A DNA stretch of 64,000 nucleotides from Pomacea canaliculata (lineage: Eukaryota; Mollusca; Gastropoda; Architaenioglossa; Ampullariidae): the NCBI RefSeq assembly GCF_003073045.1, contig NC_037603.1:11562192-11626191 (forward strand), given 5' to 3'. This document shows, one piece after another, positions 30,726 to 41,500 of the stretch; the first letter of the stretch is position 1, and the number at the start of each line of letters is the position of its first letter. A program made the position numbers and the translations under genes. The notes under the pieces were generated by a model that was not told the origin of the DNA, did not search any database, and saw only the letters and a program-made list of their open reading frames with translations.

Positions 30726-33700
30726 TCACGATTCAACAAAATGACCCCCTGACCTGTGACTAGCTCGTGCGCTAAATGTGTTGTCCACTTCATTATGCTT
30801 CATTACTTTTAAAGGATAGGCGGCTTTGACACACTCCGCCGGCCCCTCTCTCCCTTCGCTGAAAATGTAGGTTAACCAGAAAGTCTTGACCCCAGTCTGA
30901 CCCGAACAGCTGTAAGAAGGCATTCCCTTTCGGCCAAAGACAGGTTTGAGAGCCAAAGGTCTTGTCCTTACAAGGCAGGCCAGCCGCTCTGCAGGTGTCC
31001 ATGAATGTAAGAAATTTACCTTCCTCGGCGTGTTAATGTCAAATGATAGTCAATAATTCATCAAATTACTTATTTGTTATTGAATTCAATGTTTTGAAAT
31101 GGTAAAAGTCGAGAAAACAGCATTTTTACCGAGTAAATGACTGAAGGGGAAAGGGTTAAAGGTCACCAAGAGTCAAATTAAGAAGAATGTGGCAGACAGG
31201 TAAATGGATCATACCAATGGCTTTAGTTTTAATTGATAGAAATCAATGGTATACATGTATAGACTTGACAGCAGCTAGACGAAAGTTTCGAACTCCTAAA
31301 AAAAGTTGCTGTAATAGCAAAAGTCTCTGTAGCTCCACTGGAGATGTAGCTTCCTCACATCTCTCGTTAGTTCTCGTAAGACAAAGTAACCGACCAATAC
31401 TTTTCGCAGAAATCTTTAGAGTATTAATTAGTCAAGGCTGGCTGGTTTGATTTTGGTAAGAAAGTGTTTCCATGTGGTGATCCAATGATCCCTTCGAGGG
31501 AACTATAAAGGCGATGAGGCCAGAGTTCAGACATTTGAGTGGAAAGGTCAATGACCGCCAGTACCTACCGCCATTGAATACCCAAGGTTGGATTGTAATA
31601 TCAAACTTCACATGCGGCTCCATTGGATAGCTTCCGGTCTGTAATATAAAGCAATCACATCGTCTTCGTTGTAAGTTTGTTAAACGCCATTTCTATTATT
31701 ATATTATTATTATCGTTGTTCAATAAGCACCTCAGCCACAAAGCTTGACCTTTTAATTAACTAACATATTTCTAGTTTATTTTTGAGCTGTTCTCTGCTC
31801 ACGAAGATCATAGGACATCTATAACTGTCTTTGATAAACTGCCATTGCTTCTCTTTCTACAGACCGACAGTTCTAGCAAATATGCCCGCCTACTTTTAAG
31901 TGAAAATAAAGTTGTTTGACTATTTGAAAAATGCAATCAAATATTTTTAAAGCGAAATAAATTATCCTCGTAAAAATATGTTACTACACCTGCCCGGGTG
32001 TACTCTGGCAGGTCATGAGATCATTCAACATAGAGGAGGGACTGATCCAGATGGTAGCAGCACTCTACAAGAACGCCTCCAGCGCGGTACTACTCAACAA
32101 CCAACTAGGCGAGTTCTTCGCGATGACGATCGGGGTCCGTCAAGGGTGCCTACTCTCTCCCATCCTTTTTAACATCTTCCTTGAAAAAATCATGCAAGAC
32201 ACCCTCCACAACCACCTTACCTCAATCTCCATTGGTGGCAGACCCTGTGCAACCTCCGCTTTGCAGATGACATTGACCTCATGGCAGGCAGTAACAACGA
32301 ACTTCAGGATTTGACGGACAGACTCTCCAGGCGAGCGGGGGCCAATGGCATGGAAATAAGCTCAGAAAAAAGCAAAGTAATGATTATTTCCACCACCGAC
32401 AGCAGCAGCAACATCGTCATGAACGGCCAGAAACTGGAGGAGGTCAACAGCTTCAAGTATTTGGGTGCCACCCTGACTAGCGATGGTTGCTGTACAGCAG
32501 AGATCCGTATCAGGATTGGTATGGCAACATCCGCAATGTCCAGGCTGGATAGGATCTGGCGAAGCAACTCAATCAGCTTCAGTACCAAGCACAGGCTGTA
32601 CAAGTCCCTCGTAGTGTCAATCCTACTCTACGGCTGCGAGACTTGGACGCTGCTTGCCGCAACGGAAAAGAAGCTCCAGGCCTTTGAGAACAAGTGCCTG
32701 AGAAAGCTGCTCCGCATCTCGTACCGCGAACACAAGACCAACGCATACGTACGGAGCACCGTAACCTCCCTCGTGGGCCCACATGAGCCCCTTCTGGCAA
32801 CAGTGAAGCGGCGCAAGCTCGCCTGGTTCGGTCACGTCACCCGCCACAACACCCTGTCCAAGACGATCCTACAAGGAACCCTCGAAGGGAGCCGTCGTCG
32901 TGGTCGTCCGAGGAAAAGCTGGGTCACCAACATTAAAGAATGGACCGAACGCGAGATGCCAGACCTGCTCTCATCTGCTCAAGACAGGACCGGGTGGAAA
33001 ATTCTGTCTGTTGCTGCTGCCGGACGGTCCCCCCTACGCCCGGACCGGGCATGGGACTGACCTGACCTGACCTGACACCTGCCCGGTGCACAGCGGTTGA
33101 TGTGTTGTCATTAGACACAGGATAATACAAGGGAAGATGTAATCTATTTTTAGATGCTAACAGCACCAGGTAGGAACAAGATCCTCCTATACTTAGCCGG
33201 TAACAAGGAATTCTAGGAATCACAGACACCTCCACAAAACCTGGTTTCTGCTGCCCTTCACCGACTCATTTATCAGCTGGTGCCAGACTTCGCATGTCAG
33301 TTTTTGTCGGTCTGCAAAGATAACGGGTATGTGGGTGCTTTGAGATTTGCCCGGATTGATGGGTGGCGGCTAAGCAGGGTACCGAGACCTGACCTGCGTG
33401 CGCGCGTGCGTGTTTGCAAGCGTTTTATGCATTTGTGGAGTTAGTCTTAAGTTAACTCGTGTTAAAAAGATGCATCATAGGATTGGAAACCGTTACGGTT
33501 AGGTCAGAAGGTGAGTATATGAGGGTTTAGTATGTGTTGTTTGTATGTGTGTGTCCGAGCGCGCGCTCAGCACAACATTCCAAGGGCGCACCCACGTGTA
33601 CATACTTAGAGGGTTCAATGGCCGCAGTGTTAAAGGCTCACTCGAGTCAGACATAAAAATAACTTTAATGCACCCGAACAGTACTTACCTCTCTCATTAG

Positions 33701-34503
33701 CTTGGCTAAAATTAAAAGTTTTTTTTTTTTTGGTTAGAAAAAGACCTACAAAAGTCCATTCTAGCTTCTGAGGTCCTGACACTACTGAAAGAATACCTGC
33801 CTTTAGTTAAACAAATTCAAGAGGTTAACAAAGGCCAGTGAAAGCGAATGCGACAATGTCCACTACATGAAGTTTCCATAACTACGTTATGTGAAATAAT
33901 TTATTTACTTAGTTTTGAGTAATTCAGGGCTGGTAGCCAACAGTTCATAAACTCATTCATTTGACAGAACTCTGCACTCAGGTTCGCCTTTAATTATACA
34001 CTCTAAACCAGTTTGAACACGTGATTCGCTTCGATCGGTCGGCAGCCAGGGTTCTCAGGGGACGATATCACGGGCATCTGGCTACCTGGAAACTAGAAAA
34101 CCGGCTAACTTGCATTTCTAAACACTGGTGCTCACCCTTGAGCATAACTGACATTGTATTTGTGGAAACTTCGAGATGGTCGCAGTCATAACTGAGTCAT
34201 TCGACAGCAGCTTGGTTCTGATGAGTCAGCAGGTAGTGCGTGGACTATTGGCCTGAAGATGCTCTTGGCTTGCTACACCTTACTGGACTCGAGACCCAGA
34301 CATACACATCACGGTCTGATTTAACTTCTGGTTTCCATCACAGATGAGTAATGGTGGGTCAGAGATATTGTGACCTGCGCATAAGCTGAAGTGCGTTTTG
34401 GCAGCATCAGGGTTGGTGTTACAGGACCCTTGTTGTCTACTAGGAAGAACAACACAAGGAAGAGCTGAAGAAGAGAGCAGCCAATTAGCACGACTTGCCA
34501 CAT
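30726..34503 (-). CDS. Locus D: small secreted Cys-containing protein with possible Ig-like segments
   Basis: Four exons: 34503-34306, 33311-33241, 31638-31569 and 30988-30726 (stop TGA). Phases 1, 0 and 1 match, for about 200 aa. Exon 1 encodes a strong signal peptide (MWQVVLIGCSLLQLFLVLFF), then a stretch with three Cys and N-glycosylation sites. Exon 2 contains RQKLTCEVWHQL and exon 3 FDITIQPWVFNG, continuing into exon 4 ERLACLV. These resemble Ig-fold strands with their first cysteine. Exon 4 also has YSC and AEC. There is no transmembrane segment, so I infer secretion. Exon 1 needs one extra G in the run at 34427-34429 (minus strand GGG) to join the signal peptide to the Cys-containing frame. 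Intron 2 holds a retrotransposon. If read-through at the 30807 donor is not used, further exons would follow. Ig assignment is tentative. Confidence 0.5.
31716..31766 (+). repeat. Dispersed repeat copy 1
   Basis: About 51 bases beginning TGTTCAATAAGCACCTCAGC are near-identical (roughly six mismatches) to 35080-35130. Both copies are preceded by an ATT/ATC-rich stretch, so this is likely the tail of an interspersed element. It lies in intron 2 of locus D. Confidence 0.65.
31986..32000 (+). repeat. Target-site duplication, left copy
   Basis: ACACCTGCCCGGGTG at 31986-32000 matches ACACCTGCCCGGTG at 33075-33088 apart from one G. The two copies bracket the retrotransposon fragment exactly. Confidence 0.7.
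32001..33074 (+). mobile_element. 5'-truncated non-LTR (LINE) retrotransposon
   Basis: A 1.07-kb insertion containing only the C-terminal half of a LINE reverse-transcriptase ORF, ending in a short (TGACC)n tail (33058-33076) rather than poly(A) and flanked by a 14/15-base target-site duplication. Truncation starts in the palm, just before LWQVMRSF. Truncation at the 5' end, a simple-repeat tail and target-site duplications are the hallmarks of target-primed reverse transcription. The clade was not assigned; the repeat tail and the C-terminal style recall RTE/BovB-like elements. It sits in intron 2 of locus D in the antisense orientation. Confidence 0.85.
32003..33060 (+). pseudogene. Reverse transcriptase C-terminal fragment
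   Basis: The first frame (to about 32243) carries the RT block VRQGCLLSPILFN. The second frame carries the catalytic FADDIDLM (the YADD-box equivalent), then thumb-region KYLGATLTSDG, YGCETWTL and KRRKLAWFGHV, and ends with TGA at 33058-33060. The frame break is one base in a CCC run at 32243-32245. There are no internal stops, so the fragment is otherwise intact. It lacks the N-terminal endonuclease and the first RT blocks, so it cannot be an autonomous element. In its home element it copies RNA into DNA at a nicked target. Confidence 0.85.
33075..33088 (+). repeat. Target-site duplication, right copy
   Basis: ACACCTGCCCGGTG, directly after the (TGACC)n tail; it pairs with 31986-32000. Confidence 0.7.
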
Positions 34504-35079
34504 GAACACCCCATCACAGGCTATTCTCTAGATGGTAAATTGCTGACCCAGAATCCCAAGGCCGTAATTTGTCTCGATTTGAGATACTCTTATCCTCGAC
34601 CTCAACTGCCTCTCGATCTTTATATGTGGGAGATGTGGTGGTGTGGGTAGGGGGGGGGAGGAGTGAAGGAGAATGTGTGTGTGAGAGAGATTGATGAAGA
34701 AGTATCATAATTACATTTGGAGAAATTCTAAAAGTGAAGTACTAATTCAAATCTACATACTTACATATAGGATGTTAATATGTCGGATTTCTATGGTATA
34801 CTTCTCAAGGATTATTATTAGCTTTTTACCCTAGATAGGATGGGCCGACCGTTGGTACTCTTGCGTGTGGAAGGACTGAATTTAATTGCGCACCTTAAAA
34901 TCCGCGAGGGTGAAAATACCACAAATTCCACGCATTTTAGTGCTGACTGTCAGCAAATAGAGGGTTCCTAACTGAACCATATGACTGTAAGAATTAAGTT
35001 TCACGTTCATCATCATCATCATCAGCAGCAGCAGCGACAGCAGCAGGACCATCTCAATTTCTTGTATTATTATCATCAT

Positions 35080-35130
35080 TGTTCAATAACCACCTCAGCC
35101 ACAAAACTTCACCTTTTCATACAACTAACA
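35080..35130 (+). repeat. Dispersed repeat copy 2
   Basis: Near-identical to 31716-31766 and likewise preceded by an ATT/ATC-rich tract. The two copies flank the first two exons of locus D in the same orientation. Confidence 0.65.
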
Positions 35131-35422
35131 AACGAAAATCTTTTTTTTTTTAAATGGATAGTTTAAAGTTTTAATTAAAAAAATTATCAAGGAAAGGCCT
35201 ATCAGACATGACAAAAGAAAAACATTGCACGGCTGTCCAGTAGCAGAGAAGGAGAGAATGAAGCAGTGACTGTGTCACAGGTCCTTCCACTTTACTTTTA
35301 AATGTATTTTGCGTTTCACTGTCCGCCATGAACATCGAACACTTTCATCGATCATGATATTTTAGGAGCAGATCCGAACACAGGTTTCGCGGGCCGGCGT
35401 TGTTCGTCAGCAGCCTCCAATC

Positions 35423-35430
35423 TATAAATA
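35423..35430 (+). promoter_or_regulatory. TATA box of the SDR gene
   Basis: TATAAATA about 74 bases upstream of the predicted ATG at 35504, giving a start site near 35455 and a 5'UTR of about 50 bases. The ATG has a strong context (G at -3, G at +4). Confidence 0.45.
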
Positions 35431-35503
35431 TCCGTCAGCATCGCGAGCCTCGATCTCGCCCGGCTGCTCAAAAAGCGATCACATGACTATATAGGCGTCG
35501 GAG

Positions 35504-38500
35504 ATGGCGGCTGCATCTGAGTGTCCGTGTGAGTACTGGGCTTGCATTTTTCTTTCTTTCTCCACAGTCTGCTGCCAGGGACCTATCAAACTGGACGAAA
35601 GAACCGTTCTTTCAAATGTTTAAACGGTGCAATTTTTGGTTTGAGCAGAAGCTAGCTTTCTAAAATATTTTTATACATTTTGTTTGGAATGTCTGCTTCC
35701 CTCGCAGAGAATAGCAGGCGACCATTAAATTGCCCTGCGCGTGCACAGTAGCAGAGCAGCAAACGTGCAGACGACCGGTCTGAATCTCATCATCATTGAT
35801 AATTAGCATAGTGAGTCAGAGCAGCAGAAGTTATCATCCTTAGATGATTCAGAAGGGAACTGATTTTGGCATTTTGTTTGAAAGATTTAGTTTTGAAAAA
35901 GATCGTCTGCTCGACAAAGCTCGATGAGTAACTCGTATTTATATCAGAATGTCGGCGCGCTTTGGGCATGTGGCACGCCGGTTGTCTCCTCTTTAACTAC
36001 CAACCAGCGTTGCTTTATTATAATTTACCAGACAGCGTCTGTAACAAGTAGAAATCACGTTCTGTTAAATATCTCGAAAAATATCCAAACTCAGTTTTGA
36101 TGCCTGCACGGATTGCTTTTAGCAGTGTTGATTTTTTTTAAATAAGTTATTTGTTAAAGATCGTCAGAACGTTTTTTTTCTTTTTAGAGTTGCAGTTTCA
36201 GTACACATTGTACCCCATGCCATTGTGTGGGGAGGAAAACAGTCGTGTAGCATTGTTTGGTGTGAGCCTTAAACAAACAACTTTGAGACTAGATATACCT
36301 TATTTTAAAAAAATAAAAGCGTTTGTCAGACTTTGTGTTATTGATCATAGTTTTAATAGTTTTATATTTTTTTTTTAGGATGCTAGCAAGGCCATGCTCA
36401 GCCAGCACAAACTCAAATTAGAACAGAAAATTTTATGCCATACTTTTCCAATCTGTAAAAGGAAAACTTGTCTCTGTTAATTTTTTTTTTTTTTTTTTTT
36501 GCTTCAATAGAAATGTTTTAATTTCTCTGAACTAAGAAATTTAGTAACTGAAATGCATATCATTGCATTTGTCACTGATCATACATATGATACTTTTAAT
36601 AAAATCAGAATACACATTAGAAGGCCACAATGTTTTTATATACTGTGTATGCAGGAATAATCTATGTCATATTGATGTAAAAGTGAAATATGACCATTTA
36701 CTAAACATACAGTTATCTGTAGCTATTGGAAGTTATAAAATGATTTGCAAATGTATTTATAAAGCAAGTGAATGTCATACACCTGTCCATCCACAAATAT
36801 TTTTTCAAATTCTTTCATTAGTTGATGTTACAGCTATAACATTAAATGCTTTAGACATGTCAGTTAATTATACAGGAAACATAATTGTTTTTAACTTCTA
36901 CTAAAAAATCTGTAGTTTTATTGGTAATTGTTGTAATTTACTTGCAACATCAACACATGAATAAGTTTCATTTATTTATGGAACTCGAAGATGTTAGCAT
37001 GTTTTTTTCAAGAATAGTCCATTCATACTGTACTGTCAGCAATAATTTTTTTAATTAGTGTCCAGAAACAGAACTTTAGGTGTGTATAACTTGAGACTTT
37101 TATAAGCTGCAGCTGGTCTTTTAGGATATCACCTGCTCTCAGGAGTCAGATCACATTTATTTACTTCTAGTGCAAATCTTTTTGTCTTAGGAAACTGAAA
37201 CTAACAAGCTGATGCCGGAATATTTGAATGTGTTGGAAGGGGTGGGGTGGGGCACATAATCGAGGAGTTGGGGAGGTAACAGTTTGTGTTATTTACTGCC
37301 AGGAGATATACTGACATGCATCCTCTGTTTCATTGTAGCATAGAGTCAATCCAAGAAGTTACGGTGGCTTTGTAAGAAGTTGAGGCTGTAATGATGTTTC
37401 CTGTTCCCATAATTATACCTTCAGCACAATTCAGTTACATTCTCAGAAATAACTAGCCTGGGAAAATGAAAACAGTAACATCACATAAACTATTTCTGCT
37501 TGTTTTTTTAACCCATTAGACTAGACATAATATTAATTGTAAACCCTGTTGCATTAGTATTGAGTGATCAAAGGTCACATGACTATCATAACGATCTAGG
37601 CCTAGTGTGTGAAAACAGAATAATGTTTGCCATAATTTCTGTCATATCTTGTTGGATTTTGGAGCTTTTTGGGCCACACATCACATTTTAATTTGTAGTT
37701 TTGAAATGAGAAAAATGACCATTGCTCCTAATGCAATAAAATGTAAGTTATCTGGCAAATTAAAACATTCATTTGAGAAAGATTTGCCTATGTCACTCTT
37801 ATTCAGTTTTGATAAAATATTGTTATCAGTTGATAACGTAAAGAGCAGGCACTTAGCTACAGTGACAAGAAGTCAGCAGTACTTATGCCATTAACTGCAA
37901 ATGTTACATGGACTCCGAATTTTATGTAAAATAATTATTCCAAGTATTTCTTCAACTTTTATGCAGAAATAACCACAGACAACGTGGTATTTTAACAGTA
38001 TTGGTGTAACCCTTAGAACTGCTTGCGCTTTATATGACATTATGAGCACAGTTAATCCTTGTTAACACCAAGAGGTTAGGTCAGCAAATTTATATTGCCT
38101 TTTTAAATTCCTCTTGCATTTATGTTGTTTATCATACACTTTAGCTTCTCTTGCCTATGTTATGTATGTTGGTCTTGGGTTGAGTTACACAGTACACTTG
38201 TTTTAACTCACATTTTTCAATCTGCCATTTGGACTTGTTTACATCTTGTGGCCTTGGATGCATAGCTAATGTACTTTGGGACCAGGCTGGGATGTCAACA
38301 CTGTCAGTAGCAGTATGTACACACAACCTCCCATCCCTAGTACTTCCCCCACATCCTGGGCAGCTTGTGAGAATAGTAAGGCCATGAATGATTACTGGTT
38401 CTAGATGTGAATGATTACTGCATGTATACTGATCCTAGACATAAATGATTACTGGTCTTAGAGAGTGACGATTTTAGCTATGACAGAAACGGACATATAA

Positions 38501-41500
38501 AGGATTGTTTGGAATATTCCTTTTGACAAAGTCTACTTGTACATCAAAATGTCTATGGTGTCTGAAGACAGCATCATTTGTGTGAACATTTCTGTCTTCA
38601 TGCAGATGGTTTAGACTTTAGAGGTTTGGAGGTTTATATTGATACAAATATTTCACAACGTATTAGCATTATACACGATGATGAAGAAAGGAGGTATAAA
38701 TGAATAAACACTTTTCGTTGAAATGATTTTAAAAGTGGAGATAAAAATGTGAAACTGGGGAAGTGAATCCAACAAGGCGAATATAGCCCCGTTCTCACGA
38801 TGGGCACGCATGTGAATTCTTTCCACTGCGAGGGCGTTAAAAAGTAGAAGGGGGGAGAGGTGAGACGCACGCGGGCTCCAAGGCTGCACTAGAACGAACA
38901 GGCGGTGATGGGAAGTTTTGTGTAGGAATGTTTGAGCGGTTTTCAGCCGTGTGTGCTGTAGGAAGGCGTGGAACCCCACACAAGAATGTGTAGTGGAGGT
39001 GTAACACACACTTGCCAAGGATGACAGATCTCGAGGGAGGCAGAGACGGTTATTGTCCCAGGGAGATGGGAGAGACTTCCTCTTAGAGGAAGAAAGGACT
39101 TGATGTTAGCTTTTACAGCAGACATAATTTCACTTTTTTGAAAGCGTGCTTGTTCTGTAACATAAAAACTGGAGGGGTGGTGATGGGGGGACACGGATGT
39201 GGACGAGAGGGAGAGGAATGAAACGAAGTAGTAAAGGTCACAACGTTGAGAGAAAGGTCAATTTGACGAGTGTCGGGGAGTGAACTATTGCACAGGCTAA
39301 TGCACTCTTCCGTTTTGGTCACACAGATATGAGAATTTTTTTTTTCCCGAGGCCTTAGACGTTTAGGAAATGGTCGTGAATTTCTCTTCCTTGTCTCAAA
39401 CAACAAAAATGCAAGACAAGAGTTGGCTGAAACCGATTGCACTCTAGTGTAGCTGTTGTACACTTGGACTGGAAAAAGACTTTTGAATAACTGCGCATAT
39501 AACAGTTAAGAGGTTTTTACGTGTTTATGGGTTCGCTTTTCTGGAATCGTCATTCCATCCAACCTGGGTACTTCAAGCATGTGTGGTGTTGACCTCGTTC
39601 AATTTTTGCGCAGGTCGTATTAAAGACTTCAGGTGTGATTCATGTCTGTGTAGTCTGGAATGTGTGTTGCTCATTACTGCGCAGACATGGGGCAGTCAAG
39701 ACAGGAAAACAAACTCTTGGCACAGTAACGAGGGCCATGCAGCCTCTGGAGCTTGAAACACGAATGATGCTAAGGTCGCACGAAAAGTAAGAGGAAATAA
39801 CTGCGTATGTCGTCATGGCTGTCGAGGGAGCTTGGGTATGATTTCACACCCGTGCACGATGGTCGGTTCATGCACGCGCGCGCACACGCACACACAGGCT
39901 GAGGAAGGTCGGGGCAGGGGAAGTTTACGAGAACCGCTCGCTAACACTGCGGGCGCACGCGCGCGCGTACGTGTCCTCGTGAATCATCCCCACTGTGAAT
40001 CAGTGCTGCTGATTCTCCCCGCTCGTGGTTGTCAGAACCTATTCTCGGGTTTCACATCTTCCCCAGAGATTAGACAATCCACAGGCTCTCCGGTATGCAG
40101 TAGACAGCCTTCGCTGGAATTGCCAGTCGACTGCTTCCATCCCTGGATGCACTAAGAGCCTTAGAAATGGTTGAGGGCTAGGTCCATGCGTTGTGACCTC
40201 CGCCCTCTATAAAAGCTCATTAATTTTTGTTTGCGTTAGATTTACGCCCAGCATTTCATCCTTTCCTCCATTATAGTTTTATGTATGTCCTGTTAATCAT
40301 CTCACTAATTACAACTTTTGTAAATACTCTGGCATAGCAGTCGATGTGGTAGTAAAACAGATGCAATGCAATCTACACCTTTCCACCAATCAGCTTTTCT
40401 CAGAGTAATAACATAACAAGTGCTTCTGGTGAGACATATTTGTGTTATTGCCTGATAATCTTTAGGAATACAAAGAAAACACAATCTCCGTAAACAAATT
40501 TTTTTTTTAGATTGTGCCCCACATTTTTCATTAAGAAGGAAAATAAAAGTTGCTTAAATGTGATGTAGAATTGTTGTCGTTCTCATAGTTGAATACATCC
40601 TTGTATCCCTGTCCTCCGTGTATCCGTGCAGAAATCTTCGATTTTTAAATACTAAGTTTCTTTTAAAAATTTTATAGGTGTCTAGGTAGTCTAGTGGAGA
40701 GAAGCCTGGGTCATGTTCTCTCAAAACTTGCTGTATATAACGCTTGACAGCGCTTTATTGTAAGAAAAAGATTGATTGGTCAGCACACGACCTTAGAGAT
40801 AAGGACCTTCCCCCTCTCCAAAAGCAAACGTGGACAAGGGACAGAAAAACTGTTTTTAAAAACATTCTTGGGGTAACTTCCGGTTTCCTAACGTTGAAGA
40901 CTGGAAAACTGAATTAATAGATATAGATTAATTAAAAGATATAGATTGCCTAGTGGAAGAGCTGCTGGTTGAGGTGGCTTCTAGATACGAGAAAAGACAT
41001 CGACGCGTCTGTACCATCAAAATGTTAAAGACAAGATTTTATTCCCATGTGGTCGACAGGATATACGCGAGCGACCCTGTACCCAGGCTCCGCTCGCTCG
41101 GTCGGGTCGCGGAGACAAATTGCTTGTTGCTGGTCGTGACATTCCGGGGACCATGGGAAAAAATAAGAATCAAGATTCCTAGGATACTGAGCTCACCATC
41201 CATCTGTAAAGGCGTTCACACACTCCTTGCGACATGTGGTGTGGAAAGGTCGCAGCGAGTTTTTATTTTAGAATTTCCCCGTAAAAAAAGGAAAACATCG
41301 GCACCTTTGCTGAGGCAGATTTGCATATTCATGACAGACAGTGGTTGGCTTGTTGGGTATGCCTACCCACATTCCGAGTACTCGCAGCCTCTCTGTCTCT
41401 CTCTCACACACACCGGCAGATGCAGAGGAGTTGGGTGGCAGCTTCAACTCCCACAGCACCATCCTTGCACGCGAGACGAGTCCGCGACTGACCCAGTTAA

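Larger units (their letters stand above)
34504..35503. promoter_or_regulatory. Shared 1-kb region between divergent start codons (locus D and SDR gene)
   Basis: Start codons of the minus-strand locus D (34503) and the plus-strand SDR gene (35504) face away from each other 1 kb apart. A minus-strand TATAAA is at 34624-34619 and a plus-strand TATAAATA at 35423-35430, each a plausible distance from its gene. The last 120 bases before 35504 are CpG-richer than their surroundings. A bidirectional or back-to-back promoter is inferred from layout only. Confidence 0.4.

Noticed and set aside
40675..40735. tRNA-like string with GGTAGTCTAGTGG
   Set aside because: It resembles an A box, but no B box follows at a suitable distance.
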